From Sipunculus nudus (lineage: Eukaryota > Annelida > Sipuncula > Golfingiida > Sipunculidae), in assembly GCA_026874595.1 (NCBI GenBank), contig CM049306.1, positions 89,694,642-89,758,641 on the forward strand: a DNA stretch of 64,000 nucleotides. The letters are read 5' to 3'. Position 1 is the stretch's first letter; each line of letters opens with the position of its first letter. A program made the translations under genes and the position numbers. This document shows positions 50,489 through 60,300 of the stretch, in pieces. The notes under the pieces were generated by a model that had not been told where the DNA came from, did not search any database, and worked only from the letters and a program-made list of their open reading frames with translations.

Positions 50489-52066
50489 ATGGGGGACCGC
50501 TGTGCACACTCACGCCATCGCCGGGATGTAGTCGGTCTTTTCACTGGTCCACCGGGTAACAGTTACGGTTACGCGCCTTCCGACGGGAATTTCTTTAGTA
50601 ACCGGTTACGACGGAGGGGGGTGACGTGGCGAGAAGAACACATAGTTGTGGACAAATGCTCAATGTGTGCAGACGATTACCTGTACCATCACAACAGACG
50701 GGGCAGGTTATACTGCCCCACGTGTCAAGAGACAGAACTGAGGGCACTGCTCACAACCGAGAAAACCTACGATTTGGGGCAAGGGATAACGTTCAGGTGG
50801 CGGCCGTTGTTACGTCATGGAGATACAGTGTTGTTTCGACATAGAGACAAGACAATCCACGTGGAAGGCTTCGGTTCCGTGTTGCGGGCCCTGGTCGGAC
50901 ATCTCGACAGGATGCTGTCTGATGCTCAAAAGGCTAACAGCAGCTTGACCGGTTGGATATACCCTAATGTCTCCGGTATATGTAAATCTTTGCATATCCA
51001 GATGGACCCGTATGGCACTGTGTCATTCTACGACCGCATTTACAAGGATGACGCGCGTTTCACAATGCAGGTGGCGGCCCACAGGGATGAGACGATATCG
51101 CTGACGACAGAAGTACTGTTCCAATTGTTGGAGCACGTGATCACCGATTACCAGGATGTAACCATTTACAGCTGGAATCCTCCGGCGGTGTCTTATGACA
51201 ACATTGTAGACGCAGTGCCGGGATATCCAGGGCAGCATGCCCACGCGAACACGGGTGATACTACTGAAGCGGGTGTTGACAGTGTGGCGGGACCATCAGA
51301 CGGTGTCGTACCTTTTGACGGCAGGTTCTTTCGAGGTCATGTACGAGGATATGACATACTTTACGACCGCGAGAAGATGGTAGTGATACAGTGCGCGAGG
51401 TGCAACCCGGATTACGAAAGTGTGTTTGATGACGTACGGGAATACTGCCCTATATGCGACCAGAGTGAGTTGGAGTATCTGTTCACATGTGAGGAATTCT
51501 TCAACTTCCTACCGTCTTCCACTCCCGAATCTGATTGGATACATTTTCTCTGGGAACCGTACAGGCGTTTCAAGGGCAGGGTAGGGTTGATAGGACAGAA
51601 CAAAGATGTACAAATACCAGGAATACTCGCCATGCTGGAGGATAATAATCTGACCGGTGATTTAGACGTTTTGTTCCTGGCCGCTCAAAAGGAAAACTGC
51701 CGCATAAACGCACTGTTTCGCTATAATCGAAAAAGGTATAATCAAATGCACGACCTTCAACTTTCGATGGACCCGGACGGTACGATAACGTTTTATGGAC
51801 CTTTGATAACGCGGTATATCTTCGACACCGACGGGGTACAGGAGACCATACAAACCGACATTTTGAATGCGCTATCGATCAAGGCCTGGGATCTTGTATC
51901 ATTACTTAACACAATGATCAGGCACTACCCGCCGAGAGACTTGTCGGGTACGATGTACACTTATCCTCGGTTGTTCCCTGAGAAAACTGAGGTTGAAAAG
52001 TACGAAGAAGAGCAGATGGATGATGACGATGCTGACGATGATGAGGAGATAAATGAAGACCATTAA
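50489..52066 (+). CDS. Duplicated zinc-ribbon protein with acidic tail, 525 aa (copy 1)
   Basis: Two homologous halves, about residues 22-230 and 266-490. Each begins with two CxxC pairs (Cys57/60 with 76/79; Cys302/305 with 320/323), the second in CPTCxETEL or CPICDQSEL. Each ends with a strand-helix unit (MDPYGTVSFY...ISLTTEVLFQLLEHVI; MDPDGTITFY...LSIKAWDLVSLLNTMI) that I compare, weakly, with PC4. The last 22 residues are almost all Asp/Glu. The family is unknown to me; nucleic-acid or protein binding is inferred. ATG at 50489 aligns with the starts of the paralogues. Unlike them it has no TATATAAA 40 bp upstream. Confidence 0.7.
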   Translation: MGDRCAHSRHRRDVVGLFTGPPGNSYGYAPSDGNFFSNRLRRRGVTWREEHIVVDKCSMCADDYLYHHNRRGRLYCPTCQETELRALLTTEKTYDLGQGITFRWRPLLRHGDTVLFRHRDKTIHVEGFGSVLRALVGHLDRMLSDAQKANSSLTGWIYPNVSGICKSLHIQMDPYGTVSFYDRIYKDDARFTMQVAAHRDETISLTTEVLFQLLEHVITDYQDVTIYSWNPPAVSYDNIVDAVPGYPGQHAHANTGDTTEAGVDSVAGPSDGVVPFDGRFFRGHVRGYDILYDREKMVVIQCARCNPDYESVFDDVREYCPICDQSELEYLFTCEEFFNFLPSSTPESDWIHFLWEPYRRFKGRVGLIGQNKDVQIPGILAMLEDNNLTGDLDVLFLAAQKENCRINALFRYNRKRYNQMHDLQLSMDPDGTITFYGPLITRYIFDTDGVQETIQTDILNALSIKAWDLVSLLNTMIRHYPPRDLSGTMYTYPRLFPEKTEVEKYEEEQMDDDDADDDEEINEDH

Positions 52067-52332
52067 TCACGGGGGGAGTCATATCGGAACCAGTATGTAA
52101 TGTACACATTTGTGCACACGAAATATGTTACACAGCATGCGGCAGACGGTTCATCGGAGGTGAAGGTGAGGCCTTGCGTAATCTGAGACGTGTCGTGAAC
52201 CACATGTTTCAGCAGATTATGTGAACAACTCTGGAGCACGTGACTCACATATGACGAGGTCTATATATTTAGTGACGGCGGGACAGTGATGTTGAGTTGG
52301 AGAGTGGAGCGGGTTGTTGAGGAGACGCCACG

Positions 52333-52340
52333 TATATAAA
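52333..52340 (+). promoter_or_regulatory. TATA box, zinc-ribbon copy 2
   Basis: TATATAAA in GAGGAGACGCCACGTATATAAA, 38 bp before the ATG. Copy 3 has a matching promoter, so the 5'UTR must be very short. Confidence 0.65.
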
Positions 52341-52370
52341 CGCTGTCCCAGGCAGCGCTGGGCATATACG

Positions 52371-53903
52371 ATGGGGGGCCTCCGTGCAGACACACGCCAT
52401 CGCCAGGAGGTTATCAGTATTTTCACTGGTCCTCCGGGTAACACTTACCGTTTCGCGCCATCCGGCGGGGCTTTCTTTGGTAACGTGTTACGACAAAGGG
52501 GAGTCAGGTGGCGGGAACAACACATAATTGTAGACAAATGCTCAATGTGTGCAGACGATTACCTTTACCGTTCCAACCACGACCATGCAAGGATATATTG
52601 CCCCACGTGTCAAGAGACAGAAGTGATGGCACTGTTCACAAACGAGAAAACCTACGATTTGGGGCAAGGGATAACGTTTACGTGGAGACCGTTGTTACGT
52701 CCAGAAGATACAGTGTTGTTTCGACACGGAGACAAGACAATCCACGTGAAAGGCTTCGGTTCCGTGTTGCGGGCCCTGGTTGGACATCTCGACATGATTC
52801 TATGCGAGGCTCAAAAAGCGAACCGCAGCGTGACCGGTTGGATATACCGACGTTTTCCGGGTATCTGTGAGTCCTTGTATATCCAGATGGACCCCTACGG
52901 CACTGTGTCATTCTTTGACCGCATTAACAAGGACGACGCGTGTTTCACCATGCAGGTGGCGGTCCACAAGGAGAAAGCGATATCGCTGACGACAGAAGTA
53001 CTGTTCCAGCTGTTGGAACACGTGATCACCGATTACCAGAATGTAGTCATTTACGGCAAGAAACCTCCGGCGGTGTCTTATGACAACATCGTAAACACAG
53101 TGACGGAATCCCCAGGGCAGCATGCCCACGCGAACACGGGTGATACTACTGAAGCTGGTGTTGACAGTGAGGTCGGACCATCAGACGGTGTCGTACCTTC
53201 TGACGGCATGTTCTTTCGATATAATGTACGAGGGTATGATATGTTTTACGACCGCGAGAAGATGATAGTGATTCCCTGCAAGACGTGCAACCCGGATTAT
53301 GTAAATGTGTTTGATGGCGTACAGGAATACTGCCCTATATGCGACCAGAGTGAGTTGGAGTATCTGTTCACACGTGAGAGAACAATCGACTTCCTACCGC
53401 ATGGCACCGACACCTCGATTTGGGTATACTGCAAACCCCCCTGGGATTGGTGGATACACCTTAGATGGAAACCGTATCTGCGTTTCAAAGACAAAGTCAC
53501 GCTCGTAACAGAAGACGAGGTACAAGTACCAGGAATGCTCGCCATGTTGGAGGATAATATTCTGACCGGCGATTTAGACGTTTTGCTCCTGGCCGCTCAA
53601 AAGGAAAACTGTCGTATGAACGCAGTGTTCCGCTATAATCGGATAAACCATGATCAAGTGCACGACCTTCACATCTCGATGGACCCAGACGGTACCGTAA
53701 CGTTTTATGGACCTTTGGAAACGCTGTATATCAACTTCCGCGACGAGATACAGACGATGATACAAACCGACACTTTGAATGCGATACCGCTCAAGGCATG
53801 GGATGTTGTATCATTAATGGAGTGTGTGATCAGTAACTACCCGCCGAAAGATTTGTCGGGTACGATGTACACCTACCCTCGGTTGTTTTCTGAGAACACT
53901 TAG
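52371..53903 (+). CDS. Duplicated zinc-ribbon protein, 510 aa (copy 2, acidic tail lost)
   Basis: Close paralogue of the 50489 protein with both halves and all eight putative zinc-binding Cys. The second half has a longer insert around the TSIWVYCKPPWDWW segment. TAG at 53901 ends the frame where copy 1 continues; the following 50 bases still resemble the acidic-tail codons of copy 1, so a stop mutation removed the tail. ATG at 52371 is 38 bp after the TATA box start. No AATAAA was noted before copy 3. Confidence 0.7.
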   Translation: MGGLRADTRHRQEVISIFTGPPGNTYRFAPSGGAFFGNVLRQRGVRWREQHIIVDKCSMCADDYLYRSNHDHARIYCPTCQETEVMALFTNEKTYDLGQGITFTWRPLLRPEDTVLFRHGDKTIHVKGFGSVLRALVGHLDMILCEAQKANRSVTGWIYRRFPGICESLYIQMDPYGTVSFFDRINKDDACFTMQVAVHKEKAISLTTEVLFQLLEHVITDYQNVVIYGKKPPAVSYDNIVNTVTESPGQHAHANTGDTTEAGVDSEVGPSDGVVPSDGMFFRYNVRGYDMFYDREKMIVIPCKTCNPDYVNVFDGVQEYCPICDQSELEYLFTRERTIDFLPHGTDTSIWVYCKPPWDWWIHLRWKPYLRFKDKVTLVTEDEVQVPGMLAMLEDNILTGDLDVLLLAAQKENCRMNAVFRYNRINHDQVHDLHISMDPDGTVTFYGPLETLYINFRDEIQTMIQTDTLNAIPLKAWDVVSLMECVISNYPPKDLSGTMYTYPRLFSENT

Positions 53904-54141
53904 GCTGAAGAAGACGAAGAAGGGCAAATGGATGAGGCCAGTTGAAAACGCGGAATGTTGTCATATGATCTCGTACACCGGACGTGTTATCGAAACCTGC
54001 AGGTACCGTACACGTTTGTACATATACATATATCCGTCATGCCACCCGCTGTTCTGGTGATACACGGGGCACGTACAATAACAAACCCACATGGGTATCA
54101 AAGGGGGGGGGGGAGGTGCTGATTGCTGAGGAGACTGTACG

Positions 54142-54150
54142 TATATAAAA
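54142..54150 (+). promoter_or_regulatory. TATA box, zinc-ribbon copy 3
   Basis: TATATAAAA, 39 bp before the ATG, after GAGGAGACTGTACG as in copy 2. A run of ten G lies at about 54101. The rest of 53904-54141 is gene-free. Confidence 0.65.
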
Positions 54151-54180
54151 CGGCGTTCCAGGCACAGCCGTTCAGACAAG

Positions 54181-55410
54181 ATGGGGAATACATGTGGAGA
54201 CCGATGCAGTTCCCCGGAGATCCCGAGTCCTGACGCAGGTCGGCCCCGCAACCCGGGGAGATACGAACCGTCAGACGGGACGTACTTTCAGGACAGGTTG
54301 CGAGAGATGGGATTCCAATGGCGAGAACGCATACTTGTGAGGGCGTGCCAGAAATGTCAAACATCTCCCGGCATTACAGTCCCCGACGACCGTGTCACGT
54401 TCAAGTGGTACTGCCCCACGTGTGACGAGACGGAACTGACGGAACAGTTCGCAAAGGTTAAAACATATCAAGTAGGGAAGGGCAAATGTTTAAAATGGAG
54501 GCCGTGGGCCGTCCGAGGCGATGCTGTAATTTTGGAACAAGACACAGAGCAAGTACACGTCGGAGGTTGGGTTTTCGTGTGGAAAAAACTGGCCAAATAT
54601 TTAGACCTATTACTCAATGAGGCCCAAAAAGCAGGCGGTAGTGTTACAGGCTGGATATACGACATTGATGAAGGACTTGGTGAATCTGTGCATATCACAA
54701 TGGACACATTTGGAACAGTCTCGTTCCACGCGCGCTTAGACAAGAACAACGAATCATTTAAGGGAGACGTTGTGGTTGACCACGAAACCGCGATCTCCCT
54801 GACAACAGTGGAACTGTGCCAGCTTCTGGATAACGTGATATCCGATTACCAGAAAGTATGCTTTATCTGCACGCCATGGAGGCCTCCTGCTGTGTCTTGT
54901 GAACACAAGATGGTAGGAGAACAGGCAGTGCGACAGGCGAAGACGGGTACCCGTGAAAGTTACGAATGTGAGACAGAAAGTCACAATGTGTTAAACGTGC
55001 CGGGTATGCTAGTCATGTTTGAGGACGAATTTCTGAGTAGCAATCTCAACGCTTTGCTGTTGATTGCTCAACGAGAAAACCGCAGCGTCACCGCAATGTT
55101 TCTCTATGAACGGTGGGTTTGTGACGATGACCATGTTTTGCACTTGTCAATGCATCCTGATGGGACAGTCACGTTTTACGGGTCTTTAAAACATGTTGAT
55201 GTCGGAGCCTGCGGGTACGTTGCTAAGATACAAACCGACACTGCGACAACGATATCGTTGGCGGCTTGGCAGGTTTCAAAGTTGCTTGGGTACATTATCG
55301 AAGACTACCCACTCAGGGACCTGTCTGGCACCATGTGCACTTACTCCCCGTTTGTTCGCAGGCAAGACTCTGGACGAAGAAAAACAGGAACGGGTGGCAT
55401 AGGGACATAA
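54181..55410 (+). CDS. Zinc-ribbon protein, 409 aa (copy 3, second ribbon deleted)
   Basis: First half as in the paralogues: ACQKCQ, then YCPTCDETEL, followed by the strand-helix unit near residue 200. The second half lacks the CxxC segment and resumes at NVLNVPGMLVMFEDEFL, equivalent to about residue 374 of copy 1. The C-terminus is basic rather than acidic (RRQDSGRRKTGTGG). The most diverged of the three. A tRNA-Asn on the opposite strand begins 12 nt after the stop. Confidence 0.7.
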   Translation: MGNTCGDRCSSPEIPSPDAGRPRNPGRYEPSDGTYFQDRLREMGFQWRERILVRACQKCQTSPGITVPDDRVTFKWYCPTCDETELTEQFAKVKTYQVGKGKCLKWRPWAVRGDAVILEQDTEQVHVGGWVFVWKKLAKYLDLLLNEAQKAGGSVTGWIYDIDEGLGESVHITMDTFGTVSFHARLDKNNESFKGDVVVDHETAISLTTVELCQLLDNVISDYQKVCFICTPWRPPAVSCEHKMVGEQAVRQAKTGTRESYECETESHNVLNVPGMLVMFEDEFLSSNLNALLLIAQRENRSVTAMFLYERWVCDDDHVLHLSMHPDGTVTFYGSLKHVDVGACGYVAKIQTDTATTISLAAWQVSKLLGYIIEDYPLRDLSGTMCTYSPFVRRQDSGRRKTGTGGIGT

Positions 55411-55421
55411 AACATGTATAA

Positions 55422-55495
55422 CGTCCCTGGGTGGGTTCGAACCACCAACCTCCCGATTAACAGCCGGACGCGCTAACCGATTGCGCCACAGGGAC
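55422..55495 (-). tRNA. tRNA-Asn (anticodon GTT)
   Basis: A 74-nt gene with acceptor stem GTCCCTG/CAGGGAC and discriminator G. The A box is TGGCGCAATCGG, the anticodon loop CTGTTAA and the B box GGTTCGAACC. It is close to the eukaryotic cytoplasmic tRNA-Asn. A TTTT run follows about 14 nt downstream. Confidence 0.93.
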
Positions 55496-55574
55496 TACAT
55501 GCTTTTTGTACATGAGTTTCTTCTGTTATCATGAACAGGTACTATTCCTTGATTTGATTGGCTGATGGAAAGTG

Positions 55575-55600
55575 TGACGTCACAGACGATCTTTATAAAT
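55575..55600 (+). promoter_or_regulatory. CRE/TATA promoter of the FG-tailed gene
   Basis: TGACGTCA at 55575 and TATAAAT at 55594. A second TATA-like word, ATATATAATA, at 55711 is better placed (46 bp) for the ATG at 55757, so two start sites are possible. Confidence 0.5.
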
Positions 55601-55756
55601 GCCTTTAATCCCAGCAATACATGTTGTTTTCTTTACAATCTTATTCTTAAATCTGGGGCTCACCTGACACCAAACTATTTGTCAATACCGATCACGTGCC
55701 TGCGTAAGAGATATATAATAATGGTGCGTTTGTCTACAGTCTAGACAGTTGGCAAC

Positions 55757-56725
55757 ATGATGGCAAACGATACTCAAGAGCACAACGTGGCCGTGCCACA
55801 AGAAACGACGTTACACATGGTCGTTAATGCAGGACTGTCATCGTTTTATTATACAATGGAGGATTGTTATTACAAGGCTAAATACATGAAATGGCTATCT
55901 TGCGATGACCAGTTCTTCGTGTTTCTCGTATACGCCGAGCCCCGCCACATGCCAGATGTTATTGTACCCGTGAGTAATGGAGGTGACAAACCTTTGGTTG
56001 GGACACCCGCCGTGAGGTACAACTACCAAGACGAACGGATACTCGTGTGCAATAACACAACTGTGGCTGACATGGTCCGAGCCGCCCGAAAAGACACCAG
56101 CACCCAAGAGTTAATCAAAGCACGCTTGATCGCACTACTGCCACAAAAACTGTGCCAAAAGCGTAACGTGGAAATGAGGATTTTAGATGGGGATGGATTC
56201 AGTCAGTTCCCCGTGGATGGACAATACATCGGAAACATTTGCGTGGCGATGAGACTGGATAAAAAACCAGGGGTAGCTGATAGCCCGGCACGCGTACCTG
56301 AAAATAAACCAGAGACTACGCCTGCATTTAACTTCGCTAGTGATGGTAAATCTACGGCGGGATTTTCGTTTGGTCAGAATGCGTCCTTTGGTAATGCAAA
56401 TTCCACCTGGGGTACACCTATCAACACTGAAGCGACACGCAACACATCATCGAACGCAGGTGCCACATTGGGTACATCATCCAACGCAGCTGTGACGTTC
56501 CCTTCATTGGTATTTGGTTCACCACAAACTTCACGTCCAATATTCAGTCAGCCTTTCAACGCGAGTACGGTATTTGGTTCACCACAAACGTCACGTCCGA
56601 TATTCAGTCAGCCTTTCAACGCGAGTACGACTTTCGTTTCGCCATTTAACAAGACTGTCACCACGACGTCTTCTAACTCGTCAGCTGGTTTATTCAGCAA
56701 TCCATCCAAAATTCTCTTTCGTTAA
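55757..56725 (+). CDS. Protein with FG-nucleoporin-like tail, 322 aa
   Basis: Residues 1-180 form a globular part I do not recognise. From about 190 to the end the sequence is low-complexity Ser/Thr/Asn/Gln with spaced Phe-Gly and FxF motifs (FNFA, FSFGQN, SFGN, VFGSPQ twice), very poor in charge: the composition of FG nucleoporins. The last part contains a perfect 20-codon duplication. FG repeats bind nuclear transport receptors, so interference with or use of nuclear transport is the natural inference. Starts at ATGATG. No AATAAA between its stop and the next promoter. Confidence 0.65.
   Translation: MMANDTQEHNVAVPQETTLHMVVNAGLSSFYYTMEDCYYKAKYMKWLSCDDQFFVFLVYAEPRHMPDVIVPVSNGGDKPLVGTPAVRYNYQDERILVCNNTTVADMVRAARKDTSTQELIKARLIALLPQKLCQKRNVEMRILDGDGFSQFPVDGQYIGNICVAMRLDKKPGVADSPARVPENKPETTPAFNFASDGKSTAGFSFGQNASFGNANSTWGTPINTEATRNTSSNAGATLGTSSNAAVTFPSLVFGSPQTSRPIFSQPFNASTVFGSPQTSRPIFSQPFNASTTFVSPFNKTVTTTSSNSSAGLFSNPSKILFR
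56510..56629 (+). repeat. In-frame 60-bp tandem repeat in the FG tail
   Basis: Two copies, 56510-56569 and 56570-56629, differing by a few bases; each encodes VFGSPQTSRPIFSQPFNAST or a near match. Confidence 0.85.
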
Positions 56726-56784
56726 ACTGGTGCGTGTGATACCACGTTTCCTGTCTGTGCTGGAATTGCGTCATCAACAAAAGG

Positions 56785-56792
56785 TATAAATA
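56785..56792 (+). promoter_or_regulatory. TATA box for the 56847 gene
   Basis: TATAAATA 62 bp before the ATG. Confidence 0.5.
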
Positions 56793-56846
56793 GATAAATA
56801 ACGTTTTATATATAACAATATAAAGACACACTGAAGAGTAAACGTC

Positions 56847-57032
56847 ATGTCAATCACAGACATGGTCGACAACAGAATAGTCCGTGGTGCTGTATACGTC
56901 CTTCGCGCCGCCATACAAGAACTGCACGAAATAGGTGACGCTATCGCTTTACGCATCCATGAGGTATACGATAATTTTTATAACCTTTTCGACCAACCTG
57001 TTTTCAACAGAAGCGCACAGGACTATTCATGA
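56847..57032 (+). CDS. Small amphipathic-helix protein, 61 aa
   Basis: Almost the whole protein is one long amphipathic helix (about residues 10-45, RGAVYVLRAAIQELHEIGDA). It has its own TATA box and an intact frame between two supported neighbours. Family not recognised. Short length limits confidence. Confidence 0.45.
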   Translation: MSITDMVDNRIVRGAVYVLRAAIQELHEIGDAIALRIHEVYDNFYNLFDQPVFNRSAQDYS

Positions 57033-57132
57033 TTAGTATTCAGGCATTTGGTGCGGGACATACGGTGAGGATATAAAAAAAGGGAATTGGTCTGAATAGC
57101 CCGGAAAGGGATCATTTGTTCCTTTATGCATC

Positions 57133-57321
57133 ATGGGAACAACATATTTGGAGACAGTGATACAGACAGCGACACAGAATTGTGATGACGCAGGGAGGAT
57201 TAATGTAACACGTGTTACACATGTTGCTAATGTGATTGTAGAAACTGAAGCTGTACAATATATGCATATTCATATATATATACGTGTCATATATACGTGT
57301 TTTTGGATCATATATCTTTGA
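57133..57321 (+). CDS. Possible small protein with hydrophobic C-terminus, 62 aa
   Basis: TATAAAAAA at 57072 precedes the ATG by 61 bp, as for the 56847 gene. The C-terminal 20 residues (IHIYIRVIYTCFWIIYL region) are hydrophobic enough to anchor in a membrane but derive from a TA-rich tract, so this may be chance. Confidence 0.3.
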   Translation: MGTTYLETVIQTATQNCDDAGRINVTRVTHVANVIVETEAVQYMHIHIYIRVIYTCFWIIYL

Positions 57322-60300
57322 TTAATACTGATACATGTAAAGGTGTCATTGTTTGGACGTTGTGAAATGTGAAAACGTAGATAGATCTGGTTGACATGTT
57401 ATTTTTAACTGTTTATGTTTTGACATATACATGAATGTATTGTTGATTACTGGACCAAAAAAAGCGGATCCCTTGTACTGTATCATAACACAATACAATA
57501 TGGTATCCATGCAAACATGTGTCGTGTTATATGTATCAATAAAACGAAATTGACATGGTTCAACGTCATGATTATATGGCATGCATGGTGTTGTGCGTTT
57601 GTAAATATTCAAAACAAGTATGTGTTCTGTGACGCGACTGTGCATCGTCGGGTAAACAAGCATTTTTTGACATATGTGTCAGCGTTATCCAAACAACGAC
57701 CTTGAAAACCCCTGCGCCCGACCTGTTTGTTGACCGGAATCTCAGACATGACGGAGCATGAGCCGTCTCGTTGAGTCACGGAAATGTATGGAATGAAAAC
57801 AGATGACGGACGGATGATTGGCTATTTAAAGAATTGACGCCCCCATATTAATGTACATTAACCAGCCTGTTAGCCAGGTTGCACAGTTGGCGGAAATACA
57901 CCCGTCTGTACAATGATTAGAAAGATATGCAAGACGTATAGAATATACCTATCATACGAAATATCTACACGTTATGGGAGCGAGTATAGGCATATTGTGA
58001 GATGTTTATACTGGTACGAGTGGGGAAAATGTTGGTATTTGACTATCACGTACGATAAATAATCCGGATTTGTGACAGTCTTAGCACATGCGCGGATTAT
58101 AAACATAGTTCGACTGATACGGGCTAGCTGCTGTACCAGTTTGAAAAGGATTTCTGCAAAGCTGTGGTCTGTACAATGCTATATGTGAGACGGAAGAACC
58201 AGCAAGCATGTGAAAATTAGGGTAACTGACAAACAGACAAACATACTTACAAGGGTGACACAAGAATGAGACCAGATGACTCAGGTTATGGAAGAGACCC
58301 AGTTGACGAAAATAAGCTATAGTTTATGTAACGGAGGTTTATAGTTTTTGAAAATATGGCCAGAACATGATACGTCGGTGAGGTTTGAGTAAAGCGCCTC
58401 CTAGTGGCCATATTCGGAAAATGATAAATACCTTTCGAGATATTAGAGTCAACCATAAGTTATATTAGTTTCAAAAGGATTTCTTTAAAACTGTGGCCTA
58501 TAGAATGCTATATGTGAGACGCAAGAGCAAGCAGGCGAATTTGTGGACAACTTACGAACAGACAAACACACTGACAAAGTGACACACGGTTGTGACAGGA
58601 TGAGTACATCAGGTTATGGAAAAGACTCAGAGGAAGAAAATAAGCTATAGGTTATGTAATTGAGGCTTACGGTTTTGGAGATATGGCCAAAACATGATAT
58701 GTGTGGGAGGTTCACATCCAGCGCCCTCTAGTGGCCGTATTCAAAGAATAAAAAAAAAACAATTTCGAGATACTAATGTAGGACATACAGTATGTCAGTT
58801 CCAAAGAGATTCCTGTCACAATATGGCCTCCAGGGTAAGATGAATGAAATCTCGAAATGTTTAGTTTGACGAGATATTTTACGAGATATTGCGAGACTTT
58901 AATAATATCTTGTATTTCTAATTGTATGCTACCTAATGCAAATCACTAGATCTTTCTAGCGTTAAAATAGACAAATTAGTCCATTGATTTTCAAATAGAA
59001 TCATTATTCCCCCAAAAGGCGTTACCATGGTAACAGAAAATTTGAGTCAGCTACACATCATCAGAAAGGCCTTGGAATGACGATTAAAATAAACTGCTGT
59101 TGAAGTAGATACGACTTATAGTGCCAAAGATATGAAGAAAAAACCGTTTTGTATACTTCTGTTGATCTTGACCTTGCCTTTCACTGATCATGGCCGAAAA
59201 ACAATAGGATCAGAGTTTAACTAAATTATACCCTTTTTCTGTACGTCTGAAAGCGATTGCTGAAACTTTGTGGCCAGTAGAGCATCAGCAAACAGATTAG
59301 ACGACCATAGGTCGAGCGCTTGCCGGAAGTTGAAAGAGAAATAGGTCAAGGTCACATTATTCTTTGATATCATGAAAATGAACAGGAGACTAAAACGAGC
59401 AATTTTATATGTGGATGCGATAATTTATAAACAAATTAGGAAGGAAATTAGGACATGTTTGTGGCCTTGGCATATGACCTTTAACCCAATGTTTAAAAAG
59501 GAAACAAAGGGGTCTGATGGTAATAGATATTTACCATTGGTATAAGTTTCAGAGCGATCGCATCAAACGTGGGCCTGTGCCAGATATGGAAATATTTGAA
59601 TATTTCTAAGTTTTATAAGTTTTTATCCGAAATTAGGTCAACATGATTATGGCGAAATATGGCCAAATCTGCAGAAGGATAAGGCCATGTTTTTTAGTTT
59701 CAGGTGCAGTAATGTAAATTATAATATCATTTGTAGCTTTTCGGATATGACACAATAATGTGATATTACAATGTTGTCAATGCAGTGCCCCCTGGAGGTC
59801 ATATACCGAAAATGAAAATTGTTTTTGTAGATATTACTGTAAAACATAATATATATTAGTTTGAAAATGATTGCTGCAAACCTGAGGCATGTAAGGCATC
59901 ATTTAGTGAGATATCGCAAAAAGCTTCTGCAGCGCCCCCTGTTGGTCATCTTGCAAACATTACAATATAATCTTGTAACACTGACTGAACTCTACCTGAT
60001 GCAAAAAGCTACATCCCTCTAGCGTAAAAAAATGACATAGTTCAAAAGATAAGGTAAAATGCCAAGAATTGTACTTAATATAGGTCACCATGGCCACCGA
60101 AGAATTAGGTCAAGTGTATCCACGAATAAGAGTATTGATAATAGTTTCAGATTATGAAATAAAAATGATGACATATTTTATAGTTGTGAAGCTATTAGAA
60201 CAAAATCATACTTTGACCTGCTTTAGTTGCAGCGCCCTCTGCTGGCTATATTCAAAACATGTAAATTTGTTTTTCTCGAGATATTTCTGTTTAACATATT

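Noticed and set aside
57346-57663. 105-codon minus-strand frame
   Set aside because: No promoter, acceptor or family resemblance, and an AT-rich composition typical of the flanking non-coding DNA.
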